Below are positions 9,739 to 17,850 of a stretch of DNA of 64,000 nucleotides, piece by piece. The stretch spans positions 2,472,501 through 2,536,500 of the forward strand of contig NZ_CP115768.1 of assembly GCF_027912835.1 (NCBI RefSeq), written 5' to 3'. Both the position numbers and the translations under genes were made by a program. The DNA comes from Paracoccus sediminicola. GTDB lineage: Bacteria > Pseudomonadota > Alphaproteobacteria > Rhodobacterales > Rhodobacteraceae. Numbering within the stretch: the first letter of the stretch is position 1; every line of letters starts with the position of its first letter. The notes under the pieces are model-generated. The model had not been told where the DNA came from. It worked only from the letters and a program-made list of their open reading frames with translations, and did no database searches.

Positions 9739-10764
9739 TTATTCCGCCGGTTGCTGGCCTTCGAATTCGGCCACCTTGTCCTGGAACTTCTGATACAGCT
9801 CGGGCGCGTCCTCGACGCCCTCGGACTGCATCGTCGACAGATATTCGTCGATCATCGGGCCGAGCGCCTCGCGCCAGCGATCACGCTCTTCGTCCGACAG
9901 TTCAGTGATGCTGTGGCCCGCCGCTTCGGCCTCTTCGCGGCCGGCTGCATCCCATTTGTCCCACCAATCACCGAAATTGCCGACCAGGTTGTCGCCCGAC
10001 GCGTCGTCGATACATTGCTGCACATTTTCGGGCAGGCTGTCATATTTGTCCTGGTTCATCACGAAGAAGAACGAGACGGTATAGGCACCCATATCCAGAT
10101 GGTCGGTCAGCACCTCGTTAAGACCGAAGCTTTTCACCGGGTCCCACGGAAAGACAGTGCCGTCGATCACCTTGCGCTGGATATTCTCATACACCTCGCC
10201 CGGCGGGAGGCCCTGAGGGGTCGCGCCGAGGAAGGTCAGCATTTCGGAAACCGGCGGGGAGGGCGTGCGGATGCGAAGGCCCTGCATATCCTCCATCGTC
10301 TCGACCTTGGTGCCGTTGGTGTGCAGCAGCCCGCCATTATGCGCATGCAGCGCGAGCACCTTCAGACCATCATATTCGTCGCCCAGCTCGCCCTCGTTAT
10401 AGAGCGACCAGAGGGCATGTGTGGCGGCACCCGCATCACGGGTCAGGAACGGCATTTCCACAAGCGACGTGCGGTTGAAGCGCCCGCGCGGGATGCCCGA
10501 CAAGCCGTGCGCGATGTCGACGACACCGGCCAGCACCTGTTCCTGCTGCTTGGCGACATTCCCCTTTTGCGTGCCACCGGGAAAGATCTCGAAGCTGACC
10601 TCACCGCCCGAGCATTCGCTGACCTGCTTGGTCCAGGGCTCGATAAAGTCGGTATGGATGCCATGCACGGCGGGCAGGTAATGGCTGAGCGAGAGCTTTG
10701 TTTCAGCCATGGCCGGAGCCGCGGCCGCAAGCGCCAGAAGGCTGGCTGCGATGGTGGTCTTCAT
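9739..10764 (-). CDS. TRAP transporter periplasmic binding protein (DctP type)
   Basis: This 341-residue exported protein captures the substrate for the TRAP transporter. It has a classical signal peptide (MKTTIAASLLALAAAAPAMA). The DctP-family block LRIRTPSPPVSEML near residue 165 holds the arginine that usually binds the substrate carboxylate. The substrate is therefore probably an organic acid, which cannot be named. GGGAGG precedes the ATG. The gene lies 29 bases downstream of the P450 gene, so the two are probably cotranscribed. Confidence 0.94.
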   Translation of the reverse strand: MKTTIAASLLALAAAAPAMAETKLSLSHYLPAVHGIHTDFIEPWTKQVSECSGGEVSFEIFPGGTQKGNVAKQQEQVLAGVVDIAHGLSGIPRGRFNRTSLVEMPFLTRDAGAATHALWSLYNEGELGDEYDGLKVLALHAHNGGLLHTNGTKVETMEDMQGLRIRTPSPPVSEMLTFLGATPQGLPPGEVYENIQRKVIDGTVFPWDPVKSFGLNEVLTDHLDMGAYTVSFFFVMNQDKYDSLPENVQQCIDDASGDNLVGNFGDWWDKWDAAGREEAEAAGHSITELSDEERDRWREALGPMIDEYLSTMQSEGVEDAPELYQKFQDKVAEFEGQQPAE

Positions 10765-10793
10765 AGATTATGTCCTCCCAATCTGGACTGTTG

Positions 10794-13091
10794 TTATATC
10801 TTGAGTGTTAACTTTCCCTTACCGCGTGAGCAGCAAGTCATGATGCGGTCGCCCGCCGCCCGCTCGCTGGCTGTGAGCACGCGGTCGCGATGGTCGATCT
10901 CGCCCGCTTCGACCGCCAGTTCACAGCTACCGCAGATGCCTTCCTCGCAGTCCGAAGGGACATCGATCCCGGCGGCGCGCAATGTCTGCAACAGGCTACG
11001 GTCCTCCGGGACATGCAGGGTCAGATCGCTATCGGCGCAGCGAATATCGAAAGGCTTTCCCGAGGCGAGATCCCCTGCCGACTCATCCGTTGCGAAATGT
11101 TCGAATCGCAGGGTCAGATCGTCGCGGCGGGCCACCAGCTCGTCGAGGGCCTTCAACAGTCTCGCAGGACCGCAGGCCGCAATGAAGCTGCGTGGCGGCG
11201 CATCGCGGATGATGGCGGCGAGATCGGCGCGCGCGCCCTCCTCGCTCACATGAAGATGCAAGCGGTCGCCATGATCGGCACGGGCGCGATCCAGATGCGC
11301 CATGCGCCGCCGCGACCGCCCTGCATAGTGCAGCTCATAGTTCCGCCCCAGCGATTTCAGCCGGTCGGCCATGGCGATGATCGGGGTGATTCCGATGCCG
11401 CCGGCGATCAGGATATGCTGCGACGCGTCTTCCTCCAGCCGGAAGTGATTATGCGGGCCGCGCACGCGCAGCTGCGCGCCAGCCGCCGCATTCTTGTGCA
11501 TCCAGCGAGAGCCGCCGCGGCCCTCATTCTCACGCAGCACGGCAATGCGCCAATCGCCGGTATCGGCGGGGCCGCAAAGCGAGTATTTCCGGCTCTCTCC
11601 CTCTGGCAGCACGATGTCGATATGGGCGCCAGGTGACCATGAGGGAAGCGCACCCCCTGCCGGATCGCGCAGGGTCACGCCCAGAACGCCGTCGGCCAGA
11701 GGCATGGCGTCGGCGATCTCAAGGTTGCGAGTAATCGCCTTGCGGTCCGGCGCGCCGACCGGAAAGTCCCGTCCGGCCTCGCGCAAAGACGGGTCATGTC
11801 TCTCGGGGTTCTGCGCCGGGTCCCAGCTGACATGCAGAGCCTCGGGCCCGCGCAGCGAGATATTCGGGAGATAGGTAAAGTCCTGATCGTCCAGATACAG
11901 ATGCGGAATGCGCCGGGAAACCTCTTCGAGGATGATCGCCATCTCCATCCGACCGATATTCTTTCCCATGCATTGATGCGCGCCATAGCCGAAGGTCAGA
12001 TGGTCGGCCGAATTGTCGCGCCAGATATTCAGCGCATCCGGGCTCTCGAAATGGCGGGGATCGTGATTGCCCGAGGCCATCACCATCAGGATCTTGCCGC
12101 CCTCAGGGATGGTCTCGCCGCCAATCTCGGCATCCCGGGTCGCCACGCGGCGCCAGGCCACCATCGAGCCGGAATGGCGCAGACATTCCTCGACCGCGGC
12201 GGGGATCAACGCGGGATCGGCACAGATCGCGTCCCATTGATGCCGGTCGCCAAGCAGCTCGCGAAAGGCGTTGGCCGAGGCAAGCGCCGTCGTCTCATGC
12301 GCCGCCACGATGATCGCCATCATCATCGAATGCAGGTAATTATCCGTCACGATCTCGGGCGCGACGCGATTCTGCCGGATCATGTCATACATCCAGCCAT
12401 GCACCTCATCGCCCGCATCGACCTGCGCCGACATCCGGGCCAGCACCTCGCCGGAATAGGTCCAGAACTTCGCAACCCCTTCGGCCACCGCCACCTGCTG
12501 CCCCGGCGTGGGCTTGCCCCAGGTGTTCACCGTATGCGCGACCGAAAAGCTGCGCAGCGTCTCGATATCGTCTTCCGGCACGCCGAGGAAATGCAGCGCG
12601 ACCAACAGCGGCACGTCCCACAGCATGTCCTGAACCAGATCGGATTGGCCCCGGTCGATGATATCATCAAGCCGTTCGCGCACCAATCTGCGGACCATGG
12701 GCGCATGCGCCGCCAAAGCTTCGGGCGCGAAAGCATCCAGCAGCAAACGCCGGCGGGCCATATGCGCGGGCTCGTCCTCGTTCACCAGAGTGCGGTTCAT
12801 GCCGTAGCCTTCACGCTTCAGCACTTCCATCGCCTCCGGCGTGGCGGGGGTGATCTTTTCCAACGCGTTTGCGGGCGAGAAGGTGATGTTGTCGCGGAAG
12901 ACGGCCTTGATGTCGTCATATCGGCTGACGACCCAATAGCCGAGCGCCTCACTGTAAAAGACCGGTTCTTCCTCGCGCGACCAGCGCAGCGCCTCTGCCG
13001 GGTCGGCCTGATAGGCGGGGCCGAACGGGTCGAAGCTGCGGGCACGTTCTGAAAACGGGCAGGATGTGCCGGATCGTTGCGTCTGCGACAT
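10794..13091 (-). CDS. Self-sufficient cytochrome P450 with fused FMN/2Fe-2S reductase (CYP116B type)
   Basis: This single 765-residue chain carries a whole monooxygenase system, as in the CYP116B (P450-PFOR) family. Residues 1 to about 420 form the heme domain, with I-helix AAHETT at 263-268, ExxR at 302-305 and heme loop FGYGAHQCMG with Cys374 as ligand. Residues about 450-660 form a phthalate-dioxygenase-reductase-like domain with RKYS at 501-504 for FMN and GGIGITP for NAD(P)H. Residues about 680-765 are a plant-type 2Fe-2S domain with Cys715, Cys720, Cys723 and Cys753. The gene leads an operon with a TRAP transporter and faces an IclR regulator. GGGGGAGG lies unusually close to the ATG. 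The natural substrate is unknown. Confidence 0.95.
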   Translation of the reverse strand: MSQTQRSGTSCPFSERARSFDPFGPAYQADPAEALRWSREEEPVFYSEALGYWVVSRYDDIKAVFRDNITFSPANALEKITPATPEAMEVLKREGYGMNRTLVNEDEPAHMARRRLLLDAFAPEALAAHAPMVRRLVRERLDDIIDRGQSDLVQDMLWDVPLLVALHFLGVPEDDIETLRSFSVAHTVNTWGKPTPGQQVAVAEGVAKFWTYSGEVLARMSAQVDAGDEVHGWMYDMIRQNRVAPEIVTDNYLHSMMMAIIVAAHETTALASANAFRELLGDRHQWDAICADPALIPAAVEECLRHSGSMVAWRRVATRDAEIGGETIPEGGKILMVMASGNHDPRHFESPDALNIWRDNSADHLTFGYGAHQCMGKNIGRMEMAIILEEVSRRIPHLYLDDQDFTYLPNISLRGPEALHVSWDPAQNPERHDPSLREAGRDFPVGAPDRKAITRNLEIADAMPLADGVLGVTLRDPAGGALPSWSPGAHIDIVLPEGESRKYSLCGPADTGDWRIAVLRENEGRGGSRWMHKNAAAGAQLRVRGPHNHFRLEEDASQHILIAGGIGITPIIAMADRLKSLGRNYELHYAGRSRRRMAHLDRARADHGDRLHLHVSEEGARADLAAIIRDAPPRSFIAACGPARLLKALDELVARRDDLTLRFEHFATDESAGDLASGKPFDIRCADSDLTLHVPEDRSLLQTLRAAGIDVPSDCEEGICGSCELAVEAGEIDHRDRVLTASERAAGDRIMTCCSRGKGKLTLKI

Positions 13092-13125
13092 GGCCTCCCC
13101 CGCTATTGTCGTTTATCGCACCATC

Positions 13126-13145
13126 TGTTACCTATATCGGATACA
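13126..13145. promoter_or_regulatory. Candidate IclR operator between P450 operon and regulator
   Basis: The 20-base site TGTTACCTATATCGGATACA matches its own reverse complement at 14 positions (TGT-N2-CC-N-ATAT-N-GG-N2-ACA). It lies midway in the 97-base gap between the divergent starts of the P450 and IclR genes, where an IclR-type operator is expected. The assignment is inferred from symmetry and position only. Confidence 0.5.
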
Positions 13146-13188
13146 TTGGAATGCGCAGGCTGTCAACGCGGGAGGCACGTTAATTCAA

Positions 13189-13863
13189 ATGGTTGCGACG
13201 ACGCTCCAGACTCTGGACCGCGGCCTGACCGCGCTAGCTGCGCTGGCCGAGGCCCCGGAGGGCCTTAGACCGGCCGAGCTGGCCGAGCGTCTTTCGCTGC
13301 ACAAGGCCATCGCATATCGCCTGATCGCCACGCTCGAATCGCATGGCATGGCGCGCCGCCTGCCCGATGGGCGCGCGGTGCTCGGTGCCGGGCTGATTCC
13401 TCTGGCGGCGAAGGTAGAGAAACATCGGCTCAGCGCCGCCGCACCGCATCTTGCCGCTCTCTCGGAAGCGACACGCACGACATCTTGTGTGGTGCTCGCC
13501 GACGGTCCGAACGCGGTCGTCGCCCTTGTGCAGGAAGGGGGCGATGGCTTCCTGCGGGTCTCCTATCGGCTCGGGCTGCGTCACCCGCTGACCCGCGGCG
13601 CATCAGGCCTGGCTATTCTTTCCGGGCGCCCGGCGTCGCCCGACGATCCGCCCGCCGTATCACTGGCGCGCGAACAGGGTTACTCCCTGACCCGCGGCGA
13701 GCTGCAGCAGGGTGCGGTTGGCATCGCCGCACCGATCATCGCCGCCGACCCAAGTTCACCGCCTGCGGATGCCGCCGTCTCTATCGTGGCGCTACAGGAG
13801 CTTCCCGACGGGGCCGCAGAGCAGGTCATGGCCTGCGCCGCGGCGATCGGCGCCGTCTGGTAA
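13189..13863 (+). CDS. IclR-family transcriptional regulator of the P450-TRAP operon
   Basis: This 224-residue protein has the IclR layout. Residues about 5-65 form an N-terminal winged helix-turn-helix (LRPAELAERLSLHKAIAYRL). The C-terminal part is a GAF-like effector domain, including the PLTRGASGLAILSG block where ligands bind. The chosen ATG follows a GGGAGG about 13 bases upstream, slightly far; an earlier in-frame start has an unlikely N-terminus. It is divergent from the P450-TRAP operon and very probably controls it in response to the substrate or a metabolite. Confidence 0.88.
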   Translation: MVATTLQTLDRGLTALAALAEAPEGLRPAELAERLSLHKAIAYRLIATLESHGMARRLPDGRAVLGAGLIPLAAKVEKHRLSAAAPHLAALSEATRTTSCVVLADGPNAVVALVQEGGDGFLRVSYRLGLRHPLTRGASGLAILSGRPASPDDPPAVSLAREQGYSLTRGELQQGAVGIAAPIIAADPSSPPADAAVSIVALQELPDGAAEQVMACAAAIGAVW

Positions 13864-13977
13864 ACGCTTTCGCGCTTTCCCAGAGCGACTTTTTTCGCCC
13901 GAAATATTTGGCTTCAAAATATTTATGTTTGACGGATAAGGCGCGCTTCGTCCTATGATCGGGCAGAACCCGCCCGA

Positions 13978-14469
13978 GTGAGGCCCGCCTTGCCATCTGA
14001 CCCGACACATACCCCCGCAGATTCCGACCTTTCGGTGCGTCGCCTCAAGCTGTGGATACGCATGCTCGGCGTCACGCGCCAAGTGGAGAACGAACTGCGA
14101 GAATTCCTTCGCGTCCGGCACGACACGACCTTGCCGCGTTTCGATGTCATGGCCGCCCTGCACCGCCGACGCGACGGGCTGACCATGACAGAGCTCTCGC
14201 GCACTCTGCTCATCTCCAACGGAAACGCCACCGCCGTGGTGAATCGCCTGGTCGAAGACGGTCTCGTGCAGCGAATTCCCTCCGAAGAGGATCGCCGCCG
14301 TATCACCGTGCGCCTATCCGAGGAGGGGCTGTCGAGTTTCGAAACCCTCGCGGCAGAGCATCGCGCGGTGCTGGACGGGCTTCTCTCGGCGCTGGGGGAT
14401 GAGGATCTGGATGCCATGCGGGATATCATGCGGCGCTTGCGAACCGATCTTTCCGAGGCGCCCACTTAG
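13978..14469 (+). CDS. MarR-family transcriptional regulator
   Basis: This protein of about 163 residues has the MarR winged-helix core, with recognition region MTELSRTLLISNGNATAVVNRL and wing PSEEDRRRITVRLSEEG. The DNA-binding domain is flanked by helices for dimerisation. The listed start is GTG; a TTG four codons later, preceded by GAGG at good spacing, is equally likely. It stands between the IclR gene and a second MarR gene with no obvious target except these neighbours. MarR proteins usually sense phenolic or CoA-linked ligands. Confidence 0.85.
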   Translation: MRPALPSDPTHTPADSDLSVRRLKLWIRMLGVTRQVENELREFLRVRHDTTLPRFDVMAALHRRRDGLTMTELSRTLLISNGNATAVVNRLVEDGLVQRIPSEEDRRRITVRLSEEGLSSFETLAAEHRAVLDGLLSALGDEDLDAMRDIMRRLRTDLSEAPT

Positions 14470-14524
14470 CCTATCTGGCAGGTTCCTGATGGGCAGCATG
14501 CCGCGCGAGGGTCACAAAGCGGCC

Positions 14525-14992
14525 CTAACGTTCGCGCAGATTGGCGAGCACATGGCGAAGGGACCGGATCAACTCCGCGCTTTCAGACTCGCTCAGCCCG
14601 GCAAGCATGCCGTCATTGGTCCGCGCCACCTCGGGATAAACCCGCTCCGACAGCTCGCGCCCCGACTCGGTCAGGGTCACCAGCCGGATCCGGCTGTCCT
14701 CTCTGCATGGCTGGCGCTGCACCATGCCCTGCGCTTCAAGACTGTCCAATGCCCTGCTCATCGTCGGCTGTTCGGCAATGGCATAGTTGCAAAGTTCGGT
14801 GACGGTGAGCTGGCCATGGCTTTTCAGCGAGATTAAGATCCGCATCTTCAACGTCGAGACCCCGGCGGGCCGTAGCCGGCTCTGAAGAGTTTGATGATAC
14901 TGGTGAACGATATGGTTCAACAGAAAGGATGGCAGCCTCTCCAGGTCGATAGCCGATTCGGCGCGACTGAGCACACTCGGGGTCGAATCCAT
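14525..14992 (-). CDS. MarR-family transcriptional regulator
   Basis: This 155-residue MarR protein starts at MDSTPSVLSRAESAIDL. A longer frame reads far upstream into what looks like non-coding sequence. Its winged helix reads LTVTELCNYAIAEQPTMSRALDSLEAQG, with wing REDSRIRLVTLTESG. The ribosome site is weak (a GGA about 12 bases upstream). It converges with the first MarR gene and shares little sequence with it, so it is not a recent duplicate. The target is unknown. Confidence 0.87.
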   Translation of the reverse strand: MDSTPSVLSRAESAIDLERLPSFLLNHIVHQYHQTLQSRLRPAGVSTLKMRILISLKSHGQLTVTELCNYAIAEQPTMSRALDSLEAQGMVQRQPCREDSRIRLVTLTESGRELSERVYPEVARTNDGMLAGLSESESAELIRSLRHVLANLRER

Positions 14993-15124
14993 TGAAATTT
15001 TTCCATTATACCGGACGGTTAAGCATAGCCTGAAACCCGCCGTCGCGCCAGTCTCCCTTCGGTCGGGTCGCTTATACTGGCCGTTCAGAGGTCGAAAACA
15101 GCGTTGACCCAAGGTGAAAAATGA

Positions 15125-15331
15125 GCCGTATCCCGGCGCAATCCGGTCAAGCTGCACTGGCTTCCACGAGCTTTCGTCCTGCTGCCGGTGAGGCTGCAGG
15201 TTCGCCACCCGTTTTCGTACCGCAACGTTTGGGAACTGCTCGCCGAAAGTGGCGTCGTCGCTGATGCCTCGACGGTTCATCGCCGGGCGAGGGCGACAGA
15301 CGCGATCCGTGGTTATCAGTCGCTTCTTTGA
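15125..15331 (+). pseudogene. Remnant of an IS6-family transposase N-terminus
   Basis: An in-frame stretch without its own start reads like the helix-turn-helix region of IS6-type transposases. The diagnostic part is HPFSYRNVWELLAESGVV followed by ASTVHRRA, where intact relatives have a pattern like PLSYRDVxELLAERG and STVxRW. The frame ends at a stop at 15329-15331, before any catalytic DDE residues. No terminal inverted repeats were found. It is the only mobile-element trace seen in the window and lies at the edge of the PIG-L/ABC module. The sequence from 15332 to 15475 shows nothing I can name. Confidence 0.55.
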
Positions 15332-15475
15332 TTGTCACCGGCGAGGCCCACAGCGATGCCAATGTGATCGGAAAGATCAACGGAATCGCCTTCGTCGGCC
15401 AATTGTTTCGGGCGGCCGGGCGAAACGCCTGTATAGCCGCCGATAGAAAGTCTCAGCAGTTGATATGACAGGTCC

Positions 15476-17836
15476 TCAGGCCGTGTCCTCCGCGGCTCGA
15501 AAAGGCGACACGAGATTGACCAACAGCCGAAAGGCTCCCGGCACAAGCGCGTCAAGCTGCTGAGGCAGGGAGAGCGCGCAATAGATATGACGCCCCTTCC
15601 CGATCCCTGCAGAAAGCAAAGCGCCATGCAACTCGGCCTCGCCGCGATCCGATAGCGAAAGAAGAGGCTCGTAGACCGAATTCCATTCGGCGGCGAAGTA
15701 AAGCCCCCGGTCTTTTACCCAGCCTTGCCAATCCGACGCGCCGATCCGGTTCGGCCAGTTCAGCAGTTCGTGGCCGGGCGACAGCAGATCGATCGGCGCC
15801 TCCGGGTCGGTGACGCGCCAGCGCAACGAGGGCGTGCCTACGCGAAGATAGCGCGGCCCGCTTTCGCTCGCATCCCAGCCTCGGTCCGGACGCTGATAGA
15901 AGCTGACAAGATTGCCGCCATCTTCGACGTAATCGCGCAGGGTGCCCGGGGCCACATCGCCGCGCGACATCGCCATCACCCCGAGCACGACCGTATCGTA
16001 TCCGGCGAGCTTTCCCGTTTCCGGCGCGTCGATTACGTCGATTTCGGCACCCAGGCGGGTCAGCCATTCGGCACTGCGGTCCGTGCCCGCGATCACGCCG
16101 ATCCTTCCCCTTGGAAGTGCAGTGTCGACGGCGAGCAGATCAACAGCAGCCCTTTCCAGCAGCGTATCTTGCCCGCCCCCCGGCAGGCTGATCGTCCGGG
16201 TGGTGTAGGCCGGGCTGCCGTCAGCATTATCAAAGTGGATGCGGCTGTGGATCGGTGCCGCCTTGTCTTGCCAATGCAGCGTAACCCTTCCGTCCGTAGC
16301 CTCCTGCGAAATTCCGGCGATGTCGGGCAGAGCCATGGTGCCGGGCCGAATCGAAAGTCTCGCGTCGCGATCATACGGCGTCAGCAGCGCGCTCTGGGGC
16401 GAGATCTGCGCGATGGCGGGGGGAAGAACACGCAGCTCGGCTTGGCTCGGAACCGATATTTGAAGGATATGCCCGTCCAACTCGGCGCGAATATCGACCG
16501 CCAGCGCCGCGAATTCGCCTGACGGGTTCCACCCGGCGGTGAAGTTGGGTGTCGGCGGCGCATCGTCGGCGACGACGATCTGCCCCTCGACGACGGAGGT
16601 TCCGGGCGGCGTGCGATAACTGGCCGACAGGATGCGCGCCCGTGCTCCGGTTTCGATTTCAAGCCTGATCCGTCCAGGGTTTTCTGCTGTGCAAAGACGC
16701 GGTGAAACAGACAGGCTGAACCGCAGACCCGCCGCTTCGGCAAGCGCAATCTCAGCCTCTCGGCACTTGTTCAGGATCCGATGACCGTGGCGGAGCGCGG
16801 TCTCGGGTGTCATGGCACTGCCCGCATCACGAAGCGACGATGCGGCTGTCTGAAGCGCGGAAATGACCGCGCCGCGTCGGGGATAGGCAGCTATCGCCTC
16901 GTCGATCGCTTCGGCGGCTTCGCTCAGAGCGGGAAGGTCAGTCAGCGTCGCAAGCTGGTGAAGATCGGCCGGAAGCCCGTCTGCGATGCTGTTCTCGGCC
17001 CGGCCGGCGGTATTGTGCAGCGGCCATTCCTGTCGGGGCGGGTCGGGCCAGCATCCCATGCCCTGAGACGCGTGACGCCGGCGGGACCATTCACCGATAC
17101 GGTCGTAGGGGACGCCGAGCGCTGGCTCCGACGAGCCGGCCCGGACGGTGAGCGTCGTCGGAGGCGGCGGCGTTTCGTCATCATAGGTGCCGCCGCCGCC
17201 GGACCAGCCCGGCAGATAAAACTTTGCCACCTTCCATACTGGCAAGCCGCCGCCATGCACATCGCCAAGCGCGGCACCGGGATCGGCGGCAAGCTGAAGC
17301 GCCTGCTCTGCCGCGCGGGTCATGGCACGGTGGTGCCCGTGTTGCCCGGGCACATCGAGAAAGGTCGGCAGAACGATGTCCGGCCGGAAGGCGCGATAGG
17401 CCCCGGCAAGCCGCCGGATCACCAGATCGCCCTGCCAGCGGCGCAACGTATCGTCACCATCCTTGGAAAAGCCGAAATCGTGAACCGGATCGCCGGTGCC
17501 AAAGCCGAGCCACGCAACATGTGCGTCCAGCACCTGCGCAGCCGCCTCCATCTCAGAGGTGCGGATGAGGCCAAGCGCGTCCCCACGCTCCGGACCGAGG
17601 GCGTTCTGGCCGCCCTCTCCACGCGTCGAACAGGCGATGCCGACCCGCATTCCCAAGCCGAAACGCAACCAGGCGATAAGGCCGCTTTGCTCGTCGTCCG
17701 GATGCGCACCGGTATTCATGAACGCGATGGTCGACCGCAATCTGCCCAAGGCGCGCCAGAGGCGGATATCGTCGCCTGCGGCTTCGGCCTGGGCTTCGTC
17801 GCGGATCAACATGTCGATATCGGCGTTGTTCTTCAT
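15476..17836 (-). CDS. Long PIG-L/LmbE-family deacetylase with C-terminal amidotransferase-like domain
   Basis: This 786-residue protein starts with a PIG-L (LmbE) domain, the zinc N-deacetylase fold acting on N-acetylglucosamine-type amides. Zinc motif AHPDDE is at residues 44-49 and PGQHGHH at 163-169. The middle looks like beta-rich sandwich domains. The last 200 residues (RIGVIAGTDRSAEW, then YVEDGGNLVSFYQRP) resemble a ThuA/glutamine-amidotransferase-like fold. No signal peptide is seen. The start lies 14 bases after the ROK stop, so the two are coupled. The divergent partner operon encodes a sugar-type ABC importer, so the substrate is probably an imported N-acylated compound. Single-domain family members have only about 230-300 residues. 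Confidence 0.85.
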   Translation of the reverse strand: MKNNADIDMLIRDEAQAEAAGDDIRLWRALGRLRSTIAFMNTGAHPDDEQSGLIAWLRFGLGMRVGIACSTRGEGGQNALGPERGDALGLIRTSEMEAAAQVLDAHVAWLGFGTGDPVHDFGFSKDGDDTLRRWQGDLVIRRLAGAYRAFRPDIVLPTFLDVPGQHGHHRAMTRAAEQALQLAADPGAALGDVHGGGLPVWKVAKFYLPGWSGGGGTYDDETPPPPTTLTVRAGSSEPALGVPYDRIGEWSRRRHASQGMGCWPDPPRQEWPLHNTAGRAENSIADGLPADLHQLATLTDLPALSEAAEAIDEAIAAYPRRGAVISALQTAASSLRDAGSAMTPETALRHGHRILNKCREAEIALAEAAGLRFSLSVSPRLCTAENPGRIRLEIETGARARILSASYRTPPGTSVVEGQIVVADDAPPTPNFTAGWNPSGEFAALAVDIRAELDGHILQISVPSQAELRVLPPAIAQISPQSALLTPYDRDARLSIRPGTMALPDIAGISQEATDGRVTLHWQDKAAPIHSRIHFDNADGSPAYTTRTISLPGGGQDTLLERAAVDLLAVDTALPRGRIGVIAGTDRSAEWLTRLGAEIDVIDAPETGKLAGYDTVVLGVMAMSRGDVAPGTLRDYVEDGGNLVSFYQRPDRGWDASESGPRYLRVGTPSLRWRVTDPEAPIDLLSPGHELLNWPNRIGASDWQGWVKDRGLYFAAEWNSVYEPLLSLSDRGEAELHGALLSAGIGKGRHIYCALSLPQQLDALVPGAFRLLVNLVSPFRAAEDTA

Positions 17837-17850
17837 GGCGTGTATCCGGT

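Noticed and set aside
9751..11253. 500-codon plus-strand frame across the TRAP binding protein and P450 end
   Set aside because: It is antisense to two well-supported genes and crosses their gap, as expected of a chance open frame in GC-rich DNA.
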